Made by a program: the position numbers and the translations under genes. DNA of 64,000 nt, from NCBI GenBank assembly GCA_963777565.1, contig CAVZQZ010000011.1, positions 1-64,000 of the forward strand. Reading direction: 5' to 3'. The first letter of the stretch is position 1, and every line of letters begins with the position of its first letter. The notes beneath the pieces were generated by a model. It saw only the letters and a program-made list of their open reading frames with translations. It was not told the origin of the DNA and did not search any database. This DNA comes from CALMEC01 sp963777565. GTDB lineage: Bacteria > Actinomycetota > Thermoleophilia > Miltoncostaeales > Miltoncostaeaceae. Of the stretch, positions 8,664-24,102 are shown piece after piece.

Positions 8664-11600
8664 TCAGCTCCCCGAGCCGGGATCCGTCTGCGGAGCGTCC
8701 TCCAGCACGAGCAAGAGGTCCTTGCTGTCCACTTGGGTGCCCGGCCCGACGAGGACCTCGCCGACGACGCCGTCCCGATCCGCGAACACGGCGGTCTCCA
8801 TCTTCATCGCCTCGATGGAGAGCAGGCGGTCCCCGCGCGCCACCGGCTGCCCGGGAGCCACCGAGAGCGTTACCACCAGGCCGGGCATCGGCGCGGCGAC
8901 GTGGGCGGCGTTCGACTCGTCCGCCTTGCGACGGGTCGAACCACTCGGAGCCAGGCTGCGGTCGGTCACCTTCACCTCGCGGGGCTGACCGTTCAACTCG
9001 AAGAAGATCGAGCGACGCCCATCGGGGTCGGGGTCACCGATGGCCAGGAAGCGGATGATTAGCCGCTTGCCGCGCTCGAGGTCGACGGAGAGCTCCTGGT
9101 CGCGGCGCAGTCCCCAGAAGAACGTCGGCGTGGGCAGCACGCTGACGTCGCCGTGCACCCGGTGATGCTCGGCGTAGTCGACGAAGACTTTCGGGTACAT
9201 GAGGTAGGACGCCAGTTCCCGCTCACTCACCGCCCTCCGAACCTTGCGCTCCACCTCCTCGCGAGCAGCGGCCAAGTCGGTGGGTTCCAGGACCTCGCCC
9301 GGCCGCACGGCGAGCGGCGCCCGCCCCTTCAGTACCTTGTGCTGGAGGGCCTTGGGGAAGCCCCCCGGTGGCTGGCCGAGGTCACCGTGGAAGTACTCCA
9401 CCACCGACTCGGGAAATGCGATCTCGCGGGCCGGGTCCAGGACCTGCTCTGGGGTCAGGTCGTTGGTGACCATCAGCACCGCCAGGTCGCCCACCACTTT
9501 GGAGGTGGGAGTGACCTTGACGATGTCGCCGAACATCTCGTTCACCGACGCGTAGGCGCGGGCCACGTCGCGCCAGCGGCTCTCGATTCCGAGGGCGCGC
9601 GCCTGCTGGCGCAGGTTGGTGTATTGGCCGCCCGGCATCTCATGCTCGTACACCTCGGCGGCGCCCGAGCGCATGTCGCTCTCGAAGCCCTGGTAGTGGC
9701 GGCGCACGGCCTCCCAGTACGCCGCAACCTGGGTGAGCGGCTCCCGGGGGAGGCCGGTGTCGCGCGGCGTGCCCCGTAGGGCCTCGACGATCGCGCCGAG
9801 GTTTGGCTGCGAGGTCAGCCCGCTCATGGGATCCATCGCCGCGTCGACGGCGTCGACCCCCGCGTCGGCCGCGGCCAGCACGCTCGCGGCGGAGATGCCG
9901 CTCGTGTCGTGAGTGTGGAAGTGGATCGGGATTCCGACCTCCTCGCGCAGGGCCCGCACCAGGAGGTCCGCGGCGCGTGGTTTGCAGAGGCCGGCCATGT
10001 CCTTGATGCCAAGCATGTGCGCGCCCGCAGCCTCAAGCCGTCGGGCCAGTTCGAGGTAGTAGTCGAGGTCGTACTTGGGCCGGCGAGGGTCGGTGATGTC
10101 GCCCGTGTAGCAGATCGCCGCTTCGAGCAGCGCCCCCGACTCGAGCACGGCGTCCATCGCCACGCGCATGTTGTCCACCCAGTTGAGCGAGTCGAAGACG
10201 CGGAAGAGGTCGACGCCCTGCTCCGCCGCCTGGGCGACGAAGTGGCGGACGACATTGTCCGGGTAGTTGGTGTAGCCAACGGCGTTCGCGGCGCGCAGCA
10301 GCATCTGGATCAGCACGTTGGGGACGGCTCGCGCAGGGTAGCCAGCCGCTCCCAGGGATCCTCGCGCAAGAAGCGCATGGCCACATCGAAGGTGGCGCCG
10401 CCCCAGGCCTCCAGCGAGAACAGCTCGGGCAGCGCAAATGCGTAGTACGGCGCGACGGCGACAAGGTCGTGCGTGCGCACCCGGGTGGCGAGCAGTGACT
10501 GGTGTGCGTCGCGGAACGTGGTGTCGGTGATCAGCAGTCGGTTCTGCTCGCGCATCCAGCGGGCGAAGCGCTCGGGGCCGAGTTCCAGCAGCAGGTCCCG
10601 CGTGCCCGGCTCGGGTTGGCTGCGCGAGGAGGTCGGGATGCGCGGCTCGGGCAGCGGGCCGGGATCGGCGTGTCCCGCCACCTCGGGGTTGCCGTTGACG
10701 ATCACGTCGCCGATGAAGCCCAGCAGCCTTGTGGCGCGGTCGCGGCGCGGGGCGAAGCGGAAGAGATCCGGCGTCTCGTCGATAAAGCGGGTGGTGTAGT
10801 CGCCGGCGCGAAAGCCGGGGTGCGCGAGCAGCGCCTCCAGGAAGTTCAGGTTCGTCTTGACCCCGCGGATGCGGAACTCGCGCAGCGCCCGGTCCATGCG
10901 CGCCACGGCCTCCTCCGAGGATGGCGCCCACGCCGTGACCTTCTCGAGCAGGGAGTCGTAGAACGGTGTGATGACGGCCCCGGAGTAGGCGGTGCCGCCG
11001 TCCAGGCGGATGCCGAAGCCGGTCGCCTCGCGGTAGGCGGTGATGCGCCCGTAGTCGGGGATGAACTGGTTCTCGGGGTCCTCCGTCGTAATGCGGCACT
11101 GAATGGCGTGGCCGTTGAGGTGTATGTCCTCCTGCGCCGGGACCCCGCTTTCGGGCGTCCCGATGTGGGCCCCCTGAGCCAGGCGGATCTGTGCCTTGAC
11201 GATGTCCACCCCGGTGACCACCTCGGTCACGGTGTGCTCCACCTGGATGCGCGGGTTGACCTCGATGAAGTAGAAGCGCCCAGTGTCCGTGTCGAGCAGG
11301 AATTCCACTGTGCCTGCGATCTGGTACCGCGCCTCCCGCGCCAGGCGCACTGCCGCCGAGCAGAGTTCCTCGCGGGATGCGGGGTCGAGCATCGGCGAGG
11401 GCGCCTGCTCGACCACCTTCTGGTGTCGGCGCTGCACGGAGCAGTCGCGCTCGAACAGGTGAACCAGCTCGCCGTGCCGATCCGCGAGCACTTGCACCTC
11501 CAGGTGCCGAGCACGCTCGACGAGCTTCTCGAGGAAGACCTCGTCACGGCCGAAGGCGGCGCGTGCCTCCCGCCGGCTGGCGGCGACCTGCTCCAGCAGA

Positions 11601-12138
11601 TGCGCGGGCTCGTGCACCATCCGCATGCCCCGGCCGCCCCCGCCCCAGCTGGCCTTGACCATGACCGGGAAGCCGATCTCCTCGGCCAGTCGACGTATCT
11701 CGTCCTCGTCGTCCGGCAGGGCATCGGTTGCCGGCATGACCGGCACGCCGGCCTGCTCGGCGAGGGCCCGGGCCGAGATCTTGTCGCCGAGGCGCTCCAT
11801 GACAGCGACAGGCGGCCCGACCCAGATGATGCCCTCGCGCACGCAGGCGTCGGCCAGGTCGGGGTTCTCGGCCAGGAAGCCGTACCCGGGGTGGTCGCAT
11901 CCACCCCGGCCGCGCGGGCGATGCGGACGATCTCCTCGATGCCGAGGTAGGCGCGCACCGGGTCCAGGCCGATGCCGATCTCGTAGGCCTCGTCGGCCTT
12001 GAACCGGTGAAGCGCGAAGCGGTCCTGATGGGAGTAGATCGCAACCGTCCCCAGGCCGAGTTCCGTCGCCGCCCGGAACACGCGGATCGCGATCTCACTG
12101 CGGTTGGCCACGAGCGGCTTCCGGATCTTGCGCCGCAT
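8664..12138 (-). CDS. pyc: pyruvate carboxylase, interrupted by two single-base deletions
   Basis: Pyruvate carboxylase makes oxaloacetate from pyruvate, bicarbonate and ATP. From ATG 12138 the order is biotin carboxylase (KPLVANRSEIAIRVF, ATP-grasp WGGGGRGMR, EVNPRIQVEHTVTE), carboxyltransferase (TDTTFRDAHQSLLATR, NYPDNVV, HFHTHDTSGI), the PYC/OADA linker and a biotinyl domain with IEAMKMET near the end. Total length about 1157 residues fits the family. The frame is broken near 11894 (VDA to HPGYGF, one base missing) and near 10327 (LRE to VPNVL, one base missing). Every domain is otherwise intact, so consensus errors are likely. Confidence 0.88.
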
Positions 12139-12483
12139 AGCCCCAGCATATGCCCAGGACGGGGGATGATCGTTCATCGCATCCGGGCTCGCCACCGATT
12201 GGCTCGCAGCGCCACCCGTGTCTCGATCAGCTGCCGCCGGCCGAGAGTCACAGGGCCGGGTGCCGATGCCCAGGACGCCATGGAGAACGCGTCTGTACTC
12301 GCCGGCACGCTGACGACCCGGGCCGCGGGCGACGGACGTGGGTATCCGGAGGTCCAGGCCGCCGGGCCAGCGAACATCCGATGCTGCGCTCCCTTCCGGC
12401 GGAGCGCAGCGGCCGCGCCCCGCGGTTTGGAGGCAGTGTGTCGGTGTCTCCGAACGAGCTCGACGGCGCGCTGACGCCCCGGA
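12139..12483. other. intergenic stretch upstream of pyc
   Basis: These 345 bases separate the carboxylase end (12484) from the pyc start (12138), both read leftward. No gene, clear hairpin or promoter pair was seen. Confidence 0.4.
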
Positions 12484-13316
12484 TCAGCCGCCGCGCCCGG
12501 CGTGACCGGCGGCGCCCAGGGTTTGCGCGATGCCGCGCTGGATCGCTTGGATCAGGTATGGACGCAACTCGCGTGGCGGAATGATCGTGTCGACAGAGCC
12601 GACGTCGCGAGCGCGCTCAATGCTGTGGATGCGGTCGAAGTCGGCCGCGACCTCACCCAGCTTCTCGGAGCGAACCGCCGCCCGGGTCCGCTCAAGCTCG
12701 GCGAGGAGCGGCCGGTGTTTGTCGGCATCCGCCTTGGCAAGACGTTGTTGGATGTCGGCGACCCTTGGATCCTCGGAGGTGCGAGCATCGACGTCGCGAG
12801 CGAAGACGACCGCGGCGGCCGGGGCGCCACCGATCACGGATGCGTAGGAGCCCTCAAGTGCAATGACCTCCATGTTGTCGTTGAGGGCCCCGGAGAAGAC
12901 GACAAAACGCTCCCCGTGATAGCGGGAGATCACGCAGAACACGATCGGGCCATCGAAGTTCGCCACTACGGCCCGGCCGATCTCCGCGCCGTACTCCAAC
13001 TGCCATTTCCGCAGCGATTCGGGCGAGCCGTCGAACCCCGACAGGTTCGCCAGGACGACGACCGGCCGGTTGCCGCTCGCGGCGTTGATCCCCCGCGCCA
13101 CCTTCTTGGACGACAGCGGGAAGAGCGTTCCTGCTGTCCACTGATCGGGTCCGTCGGCCGGAGGAAACCCCCTGCGGGGGATCGGCCGCGACTCGATGCC
13201 GATCACGGTGACGGGCTGCCCCCCGAGATGCGCATCGCACACCAAGGCGGTCTCGGCGTCGGCCATGCGCGCCCAGCGCTCAAGCGGCTCGTGGTCCTGA
13301 TCGACGACGGCCCGGA

Positions 13317-17972
<4,656 letters not shown>

Positions 17973-18104
17973 TGCTCGTGACGTTAGGCGATTGGAGATG
18001 CCAAGCACAGTTGTGTTCCGCACCTATGAGCGGAAGAGCACCTGATCAAAGGCGCTTCCATGGGCTACCGTACCCCTCCGGAGCATGACCCACTCGGAGC
18101 CGCC

Positions 18105-20051
18105 ATGAGCAAGCCGTTCGTCGTCAACCGTCACAAGCGTCTCGTGTTCCCGTCGAACTTCCACGGTGATCTGGACTTCAGCGTGATCGACACCGAGGAG
18201 CAGCTGTCGGCCGTGGTGCGACGCGACTTCGAGGCGAAGGCACCCACCGGAACCGAGATGGTCAGCCGCATCGAGTCCGGCGCGTACACGTCCAGGTACG
18301 AACTCCTCCGCGACCTCGCCCTGAACCTGTTCTGGGTCAACCGCTACGCGATGACGATGTATGACAAGCGCCCGACCCGCTGGCGGGACGTGCCGCGGCA
18401 TCGCGACGACATCTTCCTCCCGCTCCTTCAGCCATGGGAGGAAGGCGACACCAAGGTCGCGGCGATCGCGAACGCTTACGAGCGCCTGCCCGCGCGGTGG
18501 GACAGCGAGACCGAGAACCGGATTCACGAGGTCCTGTTCGATGCATTCCGGCACAAGCTTCACCACGCGACGGAGTTGTCCGCCATCAAGCCGACGGTGA
18601 CGGAGATCCTTTCCGACCCGAGCAGCCTGACCTTTTGCCTCTCCTCGTACGACAGGAACTACCCCGTCTTCAGCGACCAGGACATCATCGACTGCGCGGA
18701 GGAGGTGCCGGAACTCGAGGCCTTGCACCGGATGGCCAAGGTCCTTCACAACCAGTACCCGTGGAACCGAGCCGACGCGCGGCTCGAGGAGGTCGGCAAG
18801 ATCGGCGACGACGAGTTCGTGATCGTGTTGACGCCGCGCAACCGCGACGTCCAGAGCTTCATCGGGCGCGCGAAGGGCGGCAGAGCTGCACGGCGCCAGC
18901 CGACGCCACCGACGAACGTCGTCCAACGCGATCCGGTGCCACCCCTCGTCGTGACGGATCGGTACGCGATCAGGCCGCGGATCGAGGCGCTGTCGGTTGA
19001 GAAGGGTGAGGTGGTCTGCTCCAACGACGACGTGATTCGCAACTCCGCCTACAGCTGGTCGCCGATGAGCGCGGAGGAGATCTCCCGGAAGACCGGCATC
19101 GAGTCCCGCCTCTACACCGCGCGCGACCTGGAGATCCTGGCACTTGCCGCTGCAAGCGCGGCGCTCGATCGAGCCGGCCGGAAGCCCGAAGAGATCGGTG
19201 CCGTCATCTTCTGCTCGTGCACCAGCACGCGGCTTCTTCCCTCGGTCGCGACATGGCTCTCCGGGCAGCTCGGCATCTACCAAACCCACGCGTCATTCGA
19301 CCTCGTGGCCGCGTGCGCCGGCTTTCCGTATGGCCTCGCACAGGCCATACGGATCATGCAGGACGTCCGGCGTCCGGTGCTGGTGGTATTCGGCGAGAAG
19401 TTCTCGGACAAGATCGGCTCCGTCCGCACCTCGCGGATGATCTTCGGCGACGGGGCCTCGGCCGTCGTGCTCGCGCCCGCTCCGGATGGGGAGCCCACTG
19501 ACGTCGAGGTGCTCCAGACCTATGCAAGCGGGCCGGTCAGCCAGGTCAACTCGATCATCTGGCCCAACCCCGAGTTCGACAACGAGATCACCGTCTGGGG
19601 GCCGGAGGTCAAGGCCCTGGTGGAGCGCTACCTCATCCAGATGATGGACGAGTTGCGCGCACTGCCGGGACCGAACGGAGGAGCGATGGTCGAGGCCATC
19701 GACCTGGTCGTTCCGCACCAGGCGAATCGGACGATGGTCACCCAACTCGCCGTTCAGGCTGGACTTGCCGAGGATCAGCTCTACTTCAACATCGACCGCG
19801 TCGGGAACGCGTCGGCGGCAAGCATCCCGATCGCGATCCACGACGCGGTCGCCGACGGCGTCATCGACAGACCCATGCGGGTGTTCGCACCCGGATTCGG
19901 CGCCGGTGCGGTCGCGGGATACGGGATCCTCCAGATCGACCCCGACGTCGTCGTCCCGGAGGTGAGCCATCGCACCGAGACGCAGGACGAGCATCCGACG
20001 CCCGCCCGAGCGTTCTCGTGGGAGAACGTCGAGGGGGCGTTCGGAGGCTGA
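18105..20051 (+). CDS. KAS III-type beta-ketoacyl synthase with a novel N-terminal domain
   Basis: The ATG at 18105 has GGAG five bases upstream; 18060 is a less likely start. Residues about 275-630 are a complete FabH-like thiolase fold with Cys404 (VAACAGFPYG), His538 (VPHQANRTM) and Asn568 (GNASAASIP), the catalytic triad for condensing an acyl-CoA with a malonyl thioester. Residues 1-260 form an unrelated, mostly helical domain that I cannot assign (LALNLFWVNRYAM, FRHKLHHATELSAIKPTVTE). Normal FabH has about 320-340 residues, so this protein of 648 is double length. The gene is divergent from the single-chain carboxylase, which could supply its malonyl substrate. Confidence 0.82.
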   Translation: MSKPFVVNRHKRLVFPSNFHGDLDFSVIDTEEQLSAVVRRDFEAKAPTGTEMVSRIESGAYTSRYELLRDLALNLFWVNRYAMTMYDKRPTRWRDVPRHRDDIFLPLLQPWEEGDTKVAAIANAYERLPARWDSETENRIHEVLFDAFRHKLHHATELSAIKPTVTEILSDPSSLTFCLSSYDRNYPVFSDQDIIDCAEEVPELEALHRMAKVLHNQYPWNRADARLEEVGKIGDDEFVIVLTPRNRDVQSFIGRAKGGRAARRQPTPPTNVVQRDPVPPLVVTDRYAIRPRIEALSVEKGEVVCSNDDVIRNSAYSWSPMSAEEISRKTGIESRLYTARDLEILALAAASAALDRAGRKPEEIGAVIFCSCTSTRLLPSVATWLSGQLGIYQTHASFDLVAACAGFPYGLAQAIRIMQDVRRPVLVVFGEKFSDKIGSVRTSRMIFGDGASAVVLAPAPDGEPTDVEVLQTYASGPVSQVNSIIWPNPEFDNEITVWGPEVKALVERYLIQMMDELRALPGPNGGAMVEAIDLVVPHQANRTMVTQLAVQAGLAEDQLYFNIDRVGNASAASIPIAIHDAVADGVIDRPMRVFAPGFGAGAVAGYGILQIDPDVVVPEVSHRTETQDEHPTPARAFSWENVEGAFGG

Positions 20052-20193
20052 CGGCAGGGGGTCGAAGCCCTCGGCGTCCCGTCTCGGACGACTCAGCACC
20101 CGGACGGGACGTCGGTACTCACCGACGGTCAGCCTCGTTCGCCGTGCGGGTTGCCTGCACCTGAAGGCGAACCGGCCCCCGTCCTCCTGCGGC

Positions 20194-20643
20194 TCAGGCG
20201 GTCGGTCGCTTGCGCGGGGCGGGGCGCTTTTCGCTGCCTCCAGCCTTCGGCGTCGCAGCCCGGGTGGCCGGGGCAGCCGCCGTCTGTTGCTCGTGAGTGG
20301 CCGGCGCCACGGCTGTCGCGGAGGGCGCGAGCGTCACGGGAGCTGCCGACGGTGGGGGGTTCGGGTGCGTGTCGCCGGAGAACAACGCCTCCATCGTCTC
20401 CGCGACGCCGTCCAGAAGGGTCCGCGCGTACCAGGTCTGGGTGGTCACGTACAGGTCCGCGGCATCGAAGCCGAGGTCGATCAGTGCCCATGGATCGGTC
20501 TGGAAGGCTGGCTGTGGCAGGGCTTCCTTGGCGCCCTCGACCCAAGAGCGTGAGGCCTGAAGAGCGGCGCGTTTCGTGAGGTCAACGGCCTCGATGGCGT
20601 CCACGTATACGGTGAGCGTCTGCTCGACGGCGGAAGCGGGCAC
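20194..20643 (-). CDS. phasin-like granule protein with Ala/Pro-rich tail
   Basis: The 149-residue product has an amphipathic helical N-terminal region (residues 1-95, AVEQTLTVYVDAIEAVDLTKR, WYARTLLDGVAETMEALF) and then a disordered Ala/Pro/Thr tail ending in a basic KRPAPRKRP patch. This resembles phasins, which coat PHA granules. GGAG seven to eight bases upstream supports the start. It is the last gene of the leftward PHA operon. The basic tail could contact nucleoid DNA, as in PhaF/PhaM-type proteins; that is inference. Confidence 0.6.
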   Translation of the reverse strand: MPASAVEQTLTVYVDAIEAVDLTKRAALQASRSWVEGAKEALPQPAFQTDPWALIDLGFDAADLYVTTQTWYARTLLDGVAETMEALFSGDTHPNPPPSAAPVTLAPSATAVAPATHEQQTAAAPATRAATPKAGGSEKRPAPRKRPTA

Positions 20644-20715
20644 GGGGTCTCCTTTGGAGGTGTGATGTCGTGGGCTGTGCGGAACTGCCTTGTCGTCGGG
20701 CGGGGCGGCGGGCGC

Positions 20716-21126
20716 TCAGGCGTCCGCGGGGCCTTCCGCGTCGACGTCGTGCCGGGCATCCGGGCTCGCGAAGCCCCGGTACACGGCGATGAGGGCCTCC
20801 TTCTGCGCCTCGGTCAACGAAGGATCGGCCCGTATGGACTGCTCGGTCGGTGCCACCGGCCCCGCGGCTTCGGCGCTCGCCTGCTGGAACAGGCCGGCCT
20901 GCTTGAGAAGCGCCTCTGCGGACAGGTCGAATGCGCGCGCGATCGAGTCGATCACGCGGATCGACGGTTCGTGAAGGCCCCGCTCGAGCTGGCTGAGGTA
21001 CGCGTTCGAGAGGTCAGTCAGCCCCGCAAGCTCGCGAAGCGACAGCTTCGCGAGCTTGCGTTGCGCATGGATGTAGCGGCCGAGTTCCTCGACACCGCTC
21101 TGCCACGGGTCCTGCGGCTCAGCCAT
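20716..21126 (-). CDS. XRE-family transcriptional regulator of the PHA operon
   Basis: The 136-residue protein has a classic helix-turn-helix at residues about 16-70 (RKLAKLSLRELAGLTDLSNAYLSQLERG, PSIRVIDSIARAFDLS). The C-terminal part is helical and contains LTEAQKEALIAVYRGF. Its place between two phasin genes, in the same direction and with a gap of only 23 bases to the phasin at 21150, suggests local control of granule genes, perhaps sensing polymer as PhaR does in other bacteria. That functional link is inferred from context only. Confidence 0.8.
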   Translation of the reverse strand: MAEPQDPWQSGVEELGRYIHAQRKLAKLSLRELAGLTDLSNAYLSQLERGLHEPSIRVIDSIARAFDLSAEALLKQAGLFQQASAEAAGPVAPTEQSIRADPSLTEAQKEALIAVYRGFASPDARHDVDAEGPADA

Positions 21127-21149
21127 CGCCGGGTGGGTGACGTGTTGAC

Positions 21150-21440
21150 CTACGCCGCCTGCTTCGCCACCTTGACGACCGGGGCCGCTGCCGCGAGGAG
21201 GTCGTTGGCGAACTTGCGCTGGCTCGCGAGGACCTCGCCGTAGAAGTCGAAGCTCGCCTTCACCAGCTCCTCGGGCTTGGGGACGTCAAGCGCCGGAAGG
21301 GTGGGCAGGGTTGGCGCGTTCTTCTCCGCGGCCTTCGCCCACGAGGCGACGGCGTCGACGATGAGCGCCTGGCTCTCCTTGATGAGCTCCAGCGTCTTGT
21401 CCTGGGCGGCCTTGGTGTAGTCGATCGTAGTGTTCGCCAT
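21150..21440 (-). CDS. phasin
   Basis: A 96-residue helical protein starting MANTTIDYTKAAQDKTLELI. AGGAGAG lies eight bases upstream of ATG 21440. Amphipathic helices flank a Pro-rich turn (TLPTLPALDVPKPEEL), followed by ASFDFYGEVLASQRKFANDLL, the typical phasin layout for binding the surface of PHA granules. It lies directly downstream of the PHA synthase gene, which matches its role. Confidence 0.8.
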   Translation of the reverse strand: MANTTIDYTKAAQDKTLELIKESQALIVDAVASWAKAAEKNAPTLPTLPALDVPKPEELVKASFDFYGEVLASQRKFANDLLAAAAPVVKVAKQAA

Positions 21441-21521
21441 GGGGTATCTCTCCTGTACGTGCGAGTGTGGTTTGTGCTGCTCAAGATAGTACGCAGCGCT
21501 CACATTGTCAAGCGCAGCACA

Positions 21522-23240
21522 TTATTTCTCGAGCACGTACGTCCCTGGGGCATCCGCCAACGGCGGGTGCTGGTCGCTGCCCATCGGCGGCGGCGGCACG
21601 CGCCGGCCGCCCCGCTCGGCAATCCACTCCGCCCAGTCCTCCCACCACGACCCATCGTGGAGCGTCGAGTTGGACAGCCACGCCTCGCTGTCGGCAGGCA
21701 AGGCCTCGCCGGTCCGGTACCAGGCCTTCGGGTTCGGCGGGCTCACGATGCCGGCGATGTGCCCTGCCCCGCACAGCACGAAGCGGATCTTCGTGTTGCT
21801 GAGAACCTGGGTGGTGAGGTAGCTGCCCCGCCACGGGGTGATGTGGTCCTCCTGGGCCGCGAGCACGTACACGTCGCCGGTGAGGTCGGCCGGGTTCACG
21901 CCGGCTCCTGCCAGCTTCATTTCGCCGCGGGCGAAGTCGTTGCGCATGTAGCACGAGCGGACGAGGAATTCGTGCATCGATCCCGGCATCCGCGTGCCGT
22001 CGCTGTTCCAAGCGAGGATGTCGAACGCCGGCGGCGGCTCACCGAGGAGCCAGTTGTTGACGACGTAGTTCCAGACAAGGTCGTTGGCGCGCATGAAGGT
22101 GAACGTGTTCATCATCTCGAAGGCCTCGAGATAGCCGCCGCGCTCCTCCATCCGCGACACGAGGAAATCGATGGCGGACTCGTCGGTGAGCGCGCCGAGC
22201 CGGCCCGGGCTGCTGAAGTCGACAAGCGTGTTGAGCAGCGTCGCCGAGCGCACCCTCTCGTCTCCGTGCTCCGCCAGGTACGTGAGCAGCATGCTGGTGA
22301 GGGTACCGCCGAGGCAGAGCCCGACGATGTTGGCCTGCTCGGCGCCGGTGATCTCACGTATGACATCGAGCGCCGCGACCGGTCCGCGGAGCGCATAGTC
22401 GTCGAGCCTGAGCCCGCCGTCGGCGGGGCCGGGGTTTCGGTAGCTGATCGTGAACACGGTGTGGCCATGCTTCACCGCCCACTCCACGAAGCTCCGTCCC
22501 GGAGCGAGGTCCATGATGTAGTACTTGTTGATCCACGGCGGGCTCAACAGGATCGGGGTCTTGTGGACGGTCTTCGTCATCGGGGCGTACTGGATCAGCT
22601 CCATCAGGTCGTTGCGGAAGACCACCTTCCCCGGGGTCACCGCGAGGTCCTTGCCGACCGTGAAGGCCGACGGGTCCACTTGCCGGGGGAGCCCGCCGTT
22701 CGTCGCGAGGTCGTCGAGGAAGTAGCGAAGGCCCCGGACAAGGCTCATCCCACCGGTCTCGAAGGCTCGCTTTTGCGCGGTGGGGTTCGTAGCGAAGAAG
22801 TTCGTGGGGGCGAGCGCGTCAACGACGATTTCCGCGCCGAAGCGGGCCTTCTCGCTGTCGGGCTCGTCGAGACCCGCCGCGTCGACGAGGTCGTGGACGA
22901 GGCGCGTCCAGAGCAGGTACCCCTGAAGGAGCGTGAAGTAGCCGACGTTCTCCGTCCACGCGGGATCCGCGAAGCGACGGTCTTTCGGACCCGGCTCCAC
23001 GGGTCCAGGGGTGTCGGCGCCGAGCATCCGGGCGCTCGCCGCGGCCGCGGCAGCCGTGATTCCGCCGACGTAGCGGGTGGCCACCTGCGTCATCGCTTCC
23101 GGGTTCGCTGCGGCGGCCATCATTGCCCTCCCCAACGCCCGCCCGAGACCCAGCGGATCGAGCGTCGACAGGATGTCGCTCCAGGGACCGTTGCCCCGGT
23201 CGTCCGCGCCCGCTGATCCATTGCCGCTGTGAGATTGCAT
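21522..23240 (-). CDS. phaC: class I-type polyhydroxyalkanoate synthase
   Basis: This 572-residue alpha/beta hydrolase polymerises (R)-3-hydroxyacyl-CoA into PHA. The lipase-like box GLCLGG places the nucleophile at Cys309, with Asp465 (AAQEDHITPW) and His494 (GAGHIAGIVSPP) completing the triad. PWINKYYIMDL and the C-terminal WYRTGEALP...GSWWEDW are signatures of PhaC. The length, and no PhaE partner in the cluster, point to class I rather than class III. ATG 23240 is chosen because GGAG lies six bases upstream; an upstream start at 23351 adds only a low-complexity leader. It lies between phaB and the phasin gene. Confidence 0.95.
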   Translation of the reverse strand: MQSHSGNGSAGADDRGNGPWSDILSTLDPLGLGRALGRAMMAAAANPEAMTQVATRYVGGITAAAAAASARMLGADTPGPVEPGPKDRRFADPAWTENVGYFTLLQGYLLWTRLVHDLVDAAGLDEPDSEKARFGAEIVVDALAPTNFFATNPTAQKRAFETGGMSLVRGLRYFLDDLATNGGLPRQVDPSAFTVGKDLAVTPGKVVFRNDLMELIQYAPMTKTVHKTPILLSPPWINKYYIMDLAPGRSFVEWAVKHGHTVFTISYRNPGPADGGLRLDDYALRGPVAALDVIREITGAEQANIVGLCLGGTLTSMLLTYLAEHGDERVRSATLLNTLVDFSSPGRLGALTDESAIDFLVSRMEERGGYLEAFEMMNTFTFMRANDLVWNYVVNNWLLGEPPPAFDILAWNSDGTRMPGSMHEFLVRSCYMRNDFARGEMKLAGAGVNPADLTGDVYVLAAQEDHITPWRGSYLTTQVLSNTKIRFVLCGAGHIAGIVSPPNPKAWYRTGEALPADSEAWLSNSTLHDGSWWEDWAEWIAERGGRRVPPPPMGSDQHPPLADAPGTYVLEK

Positions 23241-23347
23241 AGAGGTCTCCGGTTGGGTTGACGTCGGTGGTGTATCCGGCTGGGCGTGGCGGTGCGGACG
23301 CGGGGCGAACCCCTCGGCGTCGCGGCCGACGCGGCGCCGGTGCCGAC

Positions 23348-24091
23348 TCACATGTTGAGGCCACCGTTGATGGAGTACGCCTGCCCGGTGATGTAGCTGG
23401 ACTCGGGCTCGGCGAGGAACAGCACGACGCGGGCGACCTCTTCAGGCGTTCCAAGTCGCTTGACGGGGATCTGCTCGATTACCCTGTCCATGATCTCGCG
23501 CGGCACCGCGGCGGTCATTTCCGTCTCGATGAAACCGGGCGCCACGCAGTTGACGGTGATCCCCTTATTCGCCGATTCGAGGGCGAGGGTCATCGTGAGT
23601 CCGAACAGGCCGGACTTGGACGCCGCGTAGTTGGCCTGTCCGATATTACCGCGCTCGCCGATGACCGAGCTGATGTTGATAATGCGACCGTAGCCCCGCG
23701 AGATCATGTGTGGAAGCGCCGCTCGGCACATGTAGAAGGCGCCCCCGAGGTTGACCCCGATGACGCGCTCCCATTCCTCGGGCAGCATCTTCCGCACGGT
23801 GTGGTCCATCGTGATGCCGGCGTTGTTCACGAGAATGTCGAGACGTCCGTGGCGGTCGACGACCTCCTCGACCACCCGCTCGCAATCGGCGTAGTCCTCG
23901 ATGGTCCCCTGATGCACCGATACGCCGTGATCCGCGTGCTTCTCGAGGAAGGCTTCGGCGGCCTCTCCGTTCCTCGAGTAACCGGCCGCGACGCGCGCTC
24001 CCTGCGCGATCAGGAGCTCGCTAATGGCGAGTCCTATTCCCCGGACCCCTCCGGTGACGAGCGCAACGTGATCCGATAGTCCTGACGACAA
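23348..24091 (-). CDS. phaB: acetoacetyl-CoA reductase (PhaB/FabG-type SDR)
   Basis: The 247-residue SDR should reduce acetoacetyl-CoA to (R)-3-hydroxybutyryl-CoA with NADPH. TGGVRGIG (residues 13-20) is the cofactor motif, NNAG at 89-92, and Ser142, Tyr155 and Lys159 (YAASK) the active site. A TTG at 24091 is the best start because GGAGGAG lies three to five bases upstream and the length then equals that of the family. It lies immediately upstream of phaC in the same direction, which favours the PHA role over fatty-acid FabG. Confidence 0.9.
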   Translation of the reverse strand: MSSGLSDHVALVTGGVRGIGLAISELLIAQGARVAAGYSRNGEAAEAFLEKHADHGVSVHQGTIEDYADCERVVEEVVDRHGRLDILVNNAGITMDHTVRKMLPEEWERVIGVNLGGAFYMCRAALPHMISRGYGRIINISSVIGERGNIGQANYAASKSGLFGLTMTLALESANKGITVNCVAPGFIETEMTAAVPREIMDRVIEQIPVKRLGTPEEVARVVLFLAEPESSYITGQAYSINGGLNM

Positions 24092-24102
24092 CTTCTCCTC
24101 CT

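Noticed and set aside
21459..23216. A plus-strand frame of 585 codons opposite phaC
   Set aside because: Antisense to a gene with a full catalytic triad; no ribosome-binding site or domain.
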